NCBI GenBank assembly: GCA_017481325.1
Contig: JAFUPG010000018.1
Location: 1 to 64,000 of the forward strand
Length of the DNA: 64,000 bases
From: Oscillospiraceae bacterium
GTDB taxonomy: Bacteria > Bacillota_A > Clostridia > Oscillospirales > Oscillospiraceae
Direction of reading: 5' to 3'
The position numbers and the translations under genes are program-made. Numbering within the stretch: position 1 is the first letter of the stretch; each line of letters starts with the position of its first letter. Of this stretch, positions 24,534-32,189 are shown one piece after another. The notes under the pieces were generated by a model that had not been told where the DNA came from, searched no databases, and saw only the letters and a program-made list of their open reading frames with translations.

Positions 24534-26114
24534 TTAATCCTCCGATCCTCTCAGCGACGGGTTGAATGCATCACGCAGGCCGTTGCCGAACAAGTTGAAG
24601 CTGAGCATCAGCAGAACCAGGAACATGCAGGGGAAGAGTGCCACATAGCCGGCATTGGCCATGATGGACTGCTGACCTGCAGCGATCAGCGTACCGACGG
24701 AGGTGATATTGCCGGCTTCCAGGTTAATAATACCCAGGTAGGTGAAGCTGGTCTCAGAGTAAATCATGGAAGGAATGACCAGAGCAAAGCTGGTAACGAT
24801 GGTGCCGAGGCCGTTGGGGAAGATATGCTTGAACATAATTCTGCGGTCACGGGCGCCCAGAGTTCTGGCTGCCAGGACATACTCCTGATTCTTGAAGCGG
24901 TAGAACTGCATACGGGTTGTTGAAGCCATACCGATCCAGCCCTTTAAAAAGAATGCAATGAACAAGACAATCACTTGGCTCGAGGAACCCATATGGTATT
25001 TCAGAAGTGTAATGACAATATAGATAGGTACGGCATACAAAATATCGGAAATTCTTTCCATAAAGAGGTCGATCTTGCCGCCGTAGTAACCGGAAATGGA
25101 GCCCCAGATTACACCAACAACGAAGTTGAAAATCGCAACAACGATGGCGAAAATGAAGGAGAATCTTGCACCGTAAGCCAGGCAAGCAAAGATGTCCTTA
25201 CCGGTCTGGGTGGTACCGAACCAGAAGTTGGGCTCGCCGATACCGTCCTTCAGCACCTGGGTGTGCTGATAGGTATAGTACTCATAGTACTCGGCTCTGA
25301 CTTCGACACCGCCGTCGACCATACGGCCGTAGACATAGAAGTACTGGTTACCCTTCTCCTCAACACCGTTCTCGCCCTCAATACGCAGGGAATTGTAGGG
25401 AGCCATAATGCTGCTCTCATCGCCGGCCTTGTACTTCCAGTAGTTGGGAACGATGTTGCCATCCTTATCCAGCTTGGGGCGGATGACAGAGGCCTTGGCA
25501 TTTTCCATCTTATAGTAGATATTGGCATCGTACTTATTCTTCTCCAGGGTGGGTCTGTCCTTCACCTTGACCACAGGATAAAGCACCTGGCGGCCGGTCT
25601 CGTTCTGATATCGCTGGATATCATTGAACTCTTTCATGGAGATGATCTTATACTTACCGAAGCCCACACCGTAGTAGGTATCGTAGCGGTAAGTATAAGT
25701 AGTCTCGTCTTCGCTGATGGTGTACTCGCCGTGCTTGATGATCTCTCTGCCGGTCTCTGCTTCGAGAGCACGATCCTTCAGATAACCGATCTGGTTGGTG
25801 TCCTTTACTCTGCAGCCGTCCCAGAAGTCAATGCCGTTTTCCACAAAAAGATTATTTCTGGGGGTAACGAATGCATAGCTCATATCGTAATAAGAAGGCT
25901 TGAAGGGCGTAAAGAAGGGCGCAAAGATTGCGAACAGGATCAGGAAGGCAATGACGATACCGCCGACAACGGAGCCCTTGTTCTTACAGAAGCGGCGGAA
26001 AGCGCCCTGGAAATAGCTTACAGGCTTGGTATCGAACTTGCTGTCATGATAGAGATCGCTTCGCTGGGCAAAGCGAAACTTTTCTACGGGAATGTTATTG
26101 TAATTATTATCCAT
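24534..26114 (-). CDS. oppC: Oligopeptide ABC transporter permease OppC with large external loop
   Basis: 526-residue permease. TM1 is near residues 50-66 after a cytoplasmic leader. The BPD_transp_1 domain starts near residue 297 (FWFGTTQTGKDIFACLAYGARFS) and carries the EAA-type loop VLAARTLGARDRRIMFKHIFPN. Between TM1 and that domain lies about 225 residues of Tyr-, Lys- and Asp-rich extracytoplasmic sequence; ordinary OppC (about 300 residues) has about 40. The insertion is outside the cell and could contact the enlarged OppA. Gaps to oppB and oppD are 2 nt each. Confidence 0.92.
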   Translation of the reverse strand: MDNNYNNIPVEKFRFAQRSDLYHDSKFDTKPVSYFQGAFRRFCKNKGSVVGGIVIAFLILFAIFAPFFTPFKPSYYDMSYAFVTPRNNLFVENGIDFWDGCRVKDTNQIGYLKDRALEAETGREIIKHGEYTISEDETTYTYRYDTYYGVGFGKYKIISMKEFNDIQRYQNETGRQVLYPVVKVKDRPTLEKNKYDANIYYKMENAKASVIRPKLDKDGNIVPNYWKYKAGDESSIMAPYNSLRIEGENGVEEKGNQYFYVYGRMVDGGVEVRAEYYEYYTYQHTQVLKDGIGEPNFWFGTTQTGKDIFACLAYGARFSFIFAIVVAIFNFVVGVIWGSISGYYGGKIDLFMERISDILYAVPIYIVITLLKYHMGSSSQVIVLFIAFFLKGWIGMASTTRMQFYRFKNQEYVLAARTLGARDRRIMFKHIFPNGLGTIVTSFALVIPSMIYSETSFTYLGIINLEAGNITSVGTLIAAGQQSIMANAGYVALFPCMFLVLLMLSFNLFGNGLRDAFNPSLRGSED

Positions 26115-26116
26115 AA

Positions 26117-27124
26117 TTATTTCGCTCCCATTCTGATTCTCGGGTCAATGAAACCATAACTGATATCAGTGACAATACCGGCAGTAAGACTTACCAAGGT
26201 GTAGAAGCCGGATAACAGCATGAAGAAGTCATAGTCCTGGAAGGTAATGGAGTTGAGGTACAGACCGCCAACACCATTGATGGCGAACATCTTCTCAATG
26301 ATCAGAGAGCCGGAGAGAACGGCAATGAACTCACTGAGGATGGAGGGGAAAATGACGACCATGGAGTTACGCATGGCATGACGATAGATCGCCTGACTCT
26401 TGGTAAGACCCTTGGTTCTGGCCAGCAGCATGAATTCGCTGGTGAGCACTTCGGACAGCTCTGCACGGGTATAACGGGCATAACCGGCAATGGAGCCAAG
26501 GCATAGTGCAAAGACTGCAGGGAGCATGGAATGGAATACTTCCCAAGAGAAGTAATCATTACTGGTTGACATGGTTAAGGGGAACCAGCCCAGCTTAAAG
26601 CAGAACACAAACTGGATCATCAGAGCCAGAACGATGGATGGAACCGATATCAACAAAATAATGAAGATATTGATCAGCTGATCCTGCCACTTATTCTTTT
26701 TCAGCGCAGCAATGATACCCAGACCGAGGCCAATGGGCACACCGATCAGGGTGGAGTAAATGTTAATCAGAATTGTGGGGGGCATATGGCTGGTAAATAC
26801 ATCCCAAATATCCATATTGAGGTATTCACCGTAGGTGGTAACAATACCAAAGTCGCCCTCGGTCACTATTCTCTTGATATAGGTTCCGTACTGGATCAGA
26901 ATAGGAACACGATCATATAACCAGACACCATTGGGGCCCTCTCGAATGTTGGTGATCCAGCCTCTGCCTTCCAGCGTTCTGGCAATAATCTCAGGATCCT
27001 GGCCGGGAAGTGCATTAGTAGGAATAGGTAACAGCTTGATAAGCACAAAGCACATCGTGAATATGATGAAAAATGTGAGCAGCATCAAGCCCAAACGCTT
27101 TAAGACATATTTAAACATATACAT
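26117..27124 (-). CDS. oppB: Oligopeptide ABC transporter permease OppB
   Basis: 335-residue permease of normal length with six predicted helices. It begins YVLKRLGLMLLTFFIIFTMCF and keeps the family elements PPTILINIYSTLIGVPIGLGLGI and the EAA loop ARTKGLTKSQAIYRHAMRN that couples to the ATPases. It forms the membrane channel with OppC. RBS GGGGAG lies 8 nt before the ATG. It is the only core subunit of this operon without an obvious insertion. It is separated from oppA by 333 nt containing hairpins. Confidence 0.93.
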   Translation of the reverse strand: MYMFKYVLKRLGLMLLTFFIIFTMCFVLIKLLPIPTNALPGQDPEIIARTLEGRGWITNIREGPNGVWLYDRVPILIQYGTYIKRIVTEGDFGIVTTYGEYLNMDIWDVFTSHMPPTILINIYSTLIGVPIGLGLGIIAALKKNKWQDQLINIFIILLISVPSIVLALMIQFVFCFKLGWFPLTMSTSNDYFSWEVFHSMLPAVFALCLGSIAGYARYTRAELSEVLTSEFMLLARTKGLTKSQAIYRHAMRNSMVVIFPSILSEFIAVLSGSLIIEKMFAINGVGGLYLNSITFQDYDFFMLLSGFYTLVSLTAGIVTDISYGFIDPRIRMGAK

Positions 27125-27457
27125 AGGTATTTCTCCCCTGTCTTGTTGTTTTCCAATTCATAGGGTTTGAGCCAAAAGTGAGTATTTGAAGGCTCTGCAC
27201 GCACAAAAGCAGCGCACCGCCAAAGACAGCTGATTTATGATCCGAAGATCATAAAAATAAAAGCTCATTATAAGAGCTATTATGAATCCGACCCTTTATG
27301 AATATTCAAAAGGATGCGGTCAAGGCAAATTACGAAACATTTTAGGGATTTACTACCCTAAATTATAAAAAACAAAAAGAGGCAAACCAGCGGTGAGCAC
27401 AAAGGCTCACCGCTGTTCGCAATCACTTAGCCTAATTAATTATTCAGTTACGAAAAA
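27125..27457 (-). promoter_or_regulatory. oppA-oppB intergenic region with attenuator-like hairpins
   Basis: 333 nt without a gene. It holds the post-oppA hairpin (listed separately), an AT-rich stretch, a palindrome TGAATATTCA (27299-27308) and a perfect small hairpin TTTATGATC-CGAA-GATCATAAA (27234-27255), about 110 nt before oppB. Partial termination here would give more OppA than permease and ATPase, as is usual for binding-protein operons. A separate oppB promoter cannot be excluded. Confidence 0.5.
27389..27414 (-). terminator. Attenuating terminator after oppA
   Basis: AGCGGTGAGC and GCTCACCGCT form a 10-bp stem with a 6-nt loop, 43 nt after the oppA stop. On the minus strand it is followed by a T-rich tract with runs of five and six T. 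Confidence 0.75.
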
Positions 27458-30058
27458 TTATTCGGACTTCATGTACTCTGCGGAGAGGTCGTTGTTGTTC
27501 TCAGCAACGAACTCAGCCCACTCAGCATCAGTGTAGTTGGGCTCCATGTATCTCAGGCCGCCGAAGGCCATGAAGGTGTGCTCGTCCTCGGAGAAGTAGG
27601 AGAACTGAGCGCCCAGGAAGGAACCGCCGCCGTCAGCGATCAGCATTACGGAACGGGACTCCTTGATGGTCAGCTCTTCCAGAGCGGAGAGGATCATCAG
27701 ACGAGCTTCAACAGGAGCAAAGCCCTCGCCCCAGTTGTAGGTCTGAGGCTGGTTCTCGGTCTCTGCAAGGCCGTTCAGGCAGAAGAACCAGTTCAGCACA
27801 GACATGGTGATGGTCTCACCGGCACCGGCGTAGTCGCCAGCGGGCATGGTGAGGGTCATGTCGATAGCAGAGGTATCCCAGTACATGTGGTAGTTGAGGT
27901 CTTCATCGGGGTTAACGAAAGCACCGATGATGTCGAAGGGGTTGAAAGCGTTGCCGGAGAAGCCATAGCCGAAGCCGATCTGAGTAGCGCCGGTACGGAA
28001 AGCTTCTGCCCACTGTGCGCCAGCGGAAGCGTCAAACACGACGTCGATCTTGTCTTCCAGAACGGTACCCTTAGTCAGGCCGTCCAGGACTTCCTGCAGG
28101 TACTCAGCACGGAATCTCTGCTTGTCGGTATCAGCGGAGGAACCGTAAACCAGAGTGATGTTCTTGGTCTCGTCGTAGCCGTACTTCTCGGGGTCAGCCA
28201 GCAGGATGTCGATAGCTTCCTGCATCTTCTGCTTTGCCATGGTGGGGTTGTAGCCGGTCAGAGCATCATAAGCGTCCTCGGTGGAGAGGCCGGACAGGTC
28301 GCCGCCGGACCACTTGCCGTCAGCATCCTGAGCGAAGCCGTAAGCGCGGAGGATACCTTCCTTAGCGATTTCGGCGTTACGATACTGGCCGCCGTCCTCG
28401 AGCTCGGGAGAGTTCTCGATGTCATAGTAGTAAGCAACGTTCAGCAGGCCGAAGCAGGGAACTGCGGAGCCGGGCCAAATCTTCTCAACGATGTCGCTTC
28501 TGTTCAGAGCGAGGTTGAAGGCATGACGGAATTCCTGGATAGCCAGAATGCCGTTGTTGTTCTCGGAATTCTTCAGGGTATTCAGGTCGCTGTACAGCTG
28601 CATGCCGAAGGTGCCGGTGGAGGTGGAGGTGAAGTAGACGTACTTGGAGTCGAGGTAGTCAGCGACGTTCTCGGTCTGCAGGGCAGCCACGTCCAGAGAG
28701 CCATTCAGGAAGCCCATCCACTGAGTGGAGAACTCTTCCATCTTGCGGCAGTTGATAGAGGTGATCTTGTACTGGTTCTTGTAAGCATCCATGTTCCAGC
28801 CGTACCAGTTCTCGTTCTTCACGAGGACATAGTGGGAGCCGGCCTCGAACTCGGACAGCTTGTAGGGACCCCAGGAAGCGGAGGTCTCGAGGGAGGAGTT
28901 GTAGTTGGAGGTCCACAGAGTTGCGCCGTCAGCGGGAGCAATCTTGGAGGCCTCGTACTTCTCCTTGTGAACCAGGGGGAGGCTGGAGAAGTAGTAGGGA
29001 GCCCAAACGGAGAGGCTGCCGTCTTCCTTCAGGAAGGAGTAAGCCTTGTCCAGGCACAGAACGATGGCGTTCTCTTCGGGGATAGCGTAGATACCGACAT
29101 CTTCCCAAGCAACGTCAGTGACGGTGTTCTCAACGAAGATGCAAGCGTCGTAGCCGGTGCCGGGCTCCAGATAGTCACCGTAACCGGTGTACAGATCCAG
29201 GCCGGAAATGGGGTCAACAGGAGTACCGGAAGTCCATGCATCGGGGGTATCCCACACGGTCTCGTCGGTGATAGCGACATACTCGGGGCACTCGTTGCCT
29301 TCGGCATCGACATAACCCTGGGTAGCCCACATGTTGTAAATGTTGACATACAGAGTCTCGCCGGCGTCAACAGCTTCCTGAACGGAGGCATAGCCCAGAG
29401 AGCCGATGGTCTCGTAGGTACCAGCCTCATTCTGGAAGAAGTAAGGCTTGGAGTTCTTGATCATCAGGGTGTCGTAGTAGGTGTTAGCACGGAAGTTCAT
29501 GAAAGCGGGATCGAGCAGTTCCTTCATGGAGTACTCGAAGTCCTCAGCGGTGATGGCAGTGCCATCGTCCCACTTCAGGTCGTCACGCAGGGTGATCTTC
29601 CAAGCATAGCCGCCTTCGGCCTTCTGCTCGTCGGTGTAGCCCCACTTTGCATCTACGGTGGAGGTAACGTCCTCCAGCTTGGTAGCTGCGGAGTAGTTGG
29701 TGGTGTAGGCGCCGGGAACAAGGCCATCCTTGTTGATGGAGCCATCTTCTGCGTACTTGACATCATCCTCGAACTTATAGTCGTACTCAAAGAAAGAAGA
29801 GACGATATAGTCCATGATCTGAGTGTCGTTGTTGTCAGCATAAGTAAACTGATTCCAGTTGCTGGGCATAACTGCCGTGTAGCTGTCGTAAGTGTACTCT
29901 GCGGGAACCTCAGGCTCGTCGGTGCTGGGCTCGGTAGCATCGGCAGTACCCTGAGTGCTTTGGTTGTTATCGGTGGGATCAACAGTGTCTTCGGCGCAAG
30001 CTGCGAACAGAGACAGAACCATGATCATCGCCAACAACAGAGCAAGGATCTTTTTCAT
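27458..30058 (-). CDS. oppA: Oligopeptide-binding lipoprotein OppA, enlarged
   Basis: 866-residue exported lipoprotein of the SBP_bac_5 family. The signal peptide ends in the lipobox LFAAC (Cys near residue 21), followed by an acidic Thr/Asp-rich linker. The solute-binding fold starts near residue 55. Recognisable parts are WKITLRDDLKWDDGTAITAEDFEYSM near 150-175 and the domain I/II crossing region FRHAFNLALNRSDI near 515. Typical OppA is about 540 residues; here extra segments occur mainly between 200 and 330 and near the C-terminus. It captures extracellular peptides for OppBCDF. It has its own promoter and RBS GGAGG. Confidence 0.92.
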   Translation of the reverse strand: MKKILALLLAMIMVLSLFAACAEDTVDPTDNNQSTQGTADATEPSTDEPEVPAEYTYDSYTAVMPSNWNQFTYADNNDTQIMDYIVSSFFEYDYKFEDDVKYAEDGSINKDGLVPGAYTTNYSAATKLEDVTSTVDAKWGYTDEQKAEGGYAWKITLRDDLKWDDGTAITAEDFEYSMKELLDPAFMNFRANTYYDTLMIKNSKPYFFQNEAGTYETIGSLGYASVQEAVDAGETLYVNIYNMWATQGYVDAEGNECPEYVAITDETVWDTPDAWTSGTPVDPISGLDLYTGYGDYLEPGTGYDACIFVENTVTDVAWEDVGIYAIPEENAIVLCLDKAYSFLKEDGSLSVWAPYYFSSLPLVHKEKYEASKIAPADGATLWTSNYNSSLETSASWGPYKLSEFEAGSHYVLVKNENWYGWNMDAYKNQYKITSINCRKMEEFSTQWMGFLNGSLDVAALQTENVADYLDSKYVYFTSTSTGTFGMQLYSDLNTLKNSENNNGILAIQEFRHAFNLALNRSDIVEKIWPGSAVPCFGLLNVAYYYDIENSPELEDGGQYRNAEIAKEGILRAYGFAQDADGKWSGGDLSGLSTEDAYDALTGYNPTMAKQKMQEAIDILLADPEKYGYDETKNITLVYGSSADTDKQRFRAEYLQEVLDGLTKGTVLEDKIDVVFDASAGAQWAEAFRTGATQIGFGYGFSGNAFNPFDIIGAFVNPDEDLNYHMYWDTSAIDMTLTMPAGDYAGAGETITMSVLNWFFCLNGLAETENQPQTYNWGEGFAPVEARLMILSALEELTIKESRSVMLIADGGGSFLGAQFSYFSEDEHTFMAFGGLRYMEPNYTDAEWAEFVAENNNDLSAEYMKSE

Positions 30059-30420
30059 TGCTTTTTCCTCCTAAAAAATTCTTATATTCACTCCGCTCTT
30101 GCAGAGAAAATATCAGGAACATGGTGCATAAGGAATAAAAATATGCGATTATTTATTCACCCGTACAACATTGTTTTTGGTACAACTTAACAGAAGATTT
30201 TCATCCTCTTAAAAGTTTTGTTATACTATAGCATATTTCTCAAAAAGAATCAACAAAAAAATAGTTTTTTCACTTGTTTTTTTGCAGTTCTGTTATTTTT
30301 TATAGTCATCACCTGCATAAAAAAACCATTTTAGTGAATAATTCACAATCCCCTTGCAAATACTGCAGTATATGCAGTATATATATGCAGTTTTACAAGG
30401 GGTTTTGTCTTTCTGAAGTG
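30059..30420. other. Intergenic region between pepF-like gene and oppA
   Basis: 362 nt without a gene. The left 160 nt form the oppA promoter and leader. The centre is very A/T-rich. The right part holds a long-loop hairpin, CCCCTTG (30350-30356) with CAAGGGG (30396-30402), whose loop carries three TGCAG words separated by TATA runs (30363-30390). Being 20 nt beyond the oligoendopeptidase stop, it may be that gene's terminator, although no strong T-run follows. Confidence 0.5.
30225..30253 (-). promoter_or_regulatory. Sigma-A promoter of the opp operon
   Basis: Minus strand TTGATT, 17-nt spacer, TATAGT, giving a leader of about 160 nt before oppA. Confidence 0.7.
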
Positions 30421-32106
30421 TCAGCTGTTTGCTTCGATCCAGCGGCGAATACCTTCGCCGACGGCTTTGATCGTAGCTTTTTCGTAGGGGATCTGCAGAC
30501 CTGCTCCGTGGCAGAGTTCGGCAAATGTTCTGGTGCCGGCAGCATCCACAAAAGCAAGATATTTCTTCCAGGCGGCGTCCCGATCCTCCAGGGACAGAGT
30601 CCAGAGCTGGAAGGCCACGGTCTGAGCCATGCAGTAGTCAATGTAGTACAGCGGATGGAGATAGACATGGAGCTTCCACTGCCAGTGAGAGTAGCGGCCG
30701 TAGAAGGGCAGCTGATCCATGCTGAGCCAGGGACGATACTTCTCCTCCAGTTCCTGCCAGACCTCATTGCGCTGTTCGGAGGTCAGTTCCTCATTCTCGT
30801 ACATACGGTGCTGGAACTCGTCGATCATGCAGCCATAGGGGATGAAATCCAGGCTTGCTTCGCAGTGGGCCAGCTCATACTTGGCGGTGTTTTCGCCAAA
30901 GAAATATTTATGATAGTCCTGGGTCAAAAATTCCATGCTCATGGAATGACATTCGCAGGCCTCGATGGTGGGCTGCTGCAGCAGAGGGTAGACATCGGAA
31001 TGCATGGCCCGGTAGAATGCGAAGGCATGGCCTGCCTCGTGGGTCAGGACATCCACGTCATCGGAGGTGCCGTTGAAGTTGGAGAAAATGAAGGGCATCT
31101 TGTATGTGGCAAGCTCCGTGCAGTATCCGCCGGGTGCCTTGCCCTCACGGGAGAGGACATCAAAGAGATCGCCCTCAAACATATCCTCAATAAAAGCCTT
31201 GGTCTCGGGGCTCAGCTCCTGATACATGGCCTTACCGGCTGCCAGGATCTCGTCGGGCATGCCCTCGGGCGCTGCATTGCCGTCGGGGAAACGGTAGGCA
31301 TCGTCATAGATGCAGAGCCGATCCACACCGATGCGCTTGCGCTGCGCTTCTTTCACCTGAGCGATGATGGGAACCAGATCCTTGGCGATCTGCTCACGGA
31401 AGGACTTCAGTTCTGCTGCGCCGTAGCAGTTTCGGCCCAGGCGGTCATAGCCCAGGGGGATGTAATTCTCGTAGCCCAGCAGCCTGCCCTGGGCGTTGCG
31501 CACCTTGACCAGCTTGGTATAGATCTCATCCAGCTCTGCCTGATTGGCATCGAAGACCTTGCCCTCGGCCTCAAAGGCGGCACGGCGCACAGCACGGTCA
31601 GGGCTCTCCTTGTATTTGCCCAGCATAGGAAGGGGCATGGTCTGTCCATCAAATTCTACGGTCATTCCGGCGTAGAGCTTCTGATACCGGGACTCCAGCT
31701 TGCTCTCCTCCTGCATCAGAGGGATCAGTTCGGGCTTGAAGCTACGACGGGAGATCTCCAGATTGGTGAAAAGGAGTTTGCCGTAGTGTGCTTCCAGTTC
31801 TTCACGGAAGGGAGAGTCCAGCATGGCCTCACTCAGTTCCTGATCTGCCTCCTGGATCTCCGGGCTGACTTCATCATAGAAATTGCGCTCCTCCTCATAG
31901 AAAGGATCAGCGGTATTTACCGTATTGCGAACATAGGCCAGAGAGGAAAGGGTCTGGAATTCCATACCAAGGGTAGTTGCCTCATCAAAAGCCTTGATCT
32001 GGGTCTGTGCGGAATCCGCTTCACGGACTCGTACCGCACAGGAGCGGAGGGTCTTTTTAAATGCCTCTACATCAGGGCGCTTGTAGGGATACTCGGAAAA
32101 TTTCAT
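30421..32106 (-). CDS. M3-family oligoendopeptidase (PepF-like)
   Basis: 561-residue cytosolic zinc metallopeptidase of family M3B that cleaves short peptides. The zinc site HEAGH is at residues 356-360 (DVLTHEAGHAFAF) with the third ligand Glu about 28 residues later in TIEACECHSMSMEF. The helical architecture and length match the family. The ATG at 32106 (MKFSEYPYKRP) follows AAGGAG with a 9-nt spacer and is preferred over longer frames. It sits between the opp and glycogen operons on the same strand and is a natural partner for peptide import. Confidence 0.9.
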   Translation of the reverse strand: MKFSEYPYKRPDVEAFKKTLRSCAVRVREADSAQTQIKAFDEATTLGMEFQTLSSLAYVRNTVNTADPFYEEERNFYDEVSPEIQEADQELSEAMLDSPFREELEAHYGKLLFTNLEISRRSFKPELIPLMQEESKLESRYQKLYAGMTVEFDGQTMPLPMLGKYKESPDRAVRRAAFEAEGKVFDANQAELDEIYTKLVKVRNAQGRLLGYENYIPLGYDRLGRNCYGAAELKSFREQIAKDLVPIIAQVKEAQRKRIGVDRLCIYDDAYRFPDGNAAPEGMPDEILAAGKAMYQELSPETKAFIEDMFEGDLFDVLSREGKAPGGYCTELATYKMPFIFSNFNGTSDDVDVLTHEAGHAFAFYRAMHSDVYPLLQQPTIEACECHSMSMEFLTQDYHKYFFGENTAKYELAHCEASLDFIPYGCMIDEFQHRMYENEELTSEQRNEVWQELEEKYRPWLSMDQLPFYGRYSHWQWKLHVYLHPLYYIDYCMAQTVAFQLWTLSLEDRDAAWKKYLAFVDAAGTRTFAELCHGAGLQIPYEKATIKAVGEGIRRWIEANS

Positions 32107-32156
32107 AATTCGAAACTCCTTATTCATATAATGTATCCGCATGGCGGCGGACAGAT

Positions 32157-32186
32157 CTAAGGCTTCTCCTTTGAGAGAAGCCTTAG
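32157..32186 (-). other. Stable hairpin between GH13 gene and oligoendopeptidase gene
   Basis: CTAAGGCTTCTC and GAGAAGCCTTAG form a 12-bp stem with a 6-nt loop just beyond the GH13 stop. No T-run follows on the minus strand, so it may act as a weak terminator or as an RNA 3'-end stabiliser of the glycogen operon rather than a strong terminator. Confidence 0.6.
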
Positions 32187-32189
32187 CAC

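Noticed and set aside
27578..30190. 870-codon open frame on the plus strand
   Set aside because: Antisense shadow of oppA; no ribosome site or recognisable domains.
32157..32186. Strong intrinsic terminator between the GH13 and oligoendopeptidase genes
   Set aside because: A stable stem exists but no T-run follows on the transcribed strand, so it is recorded only as a hairpin.
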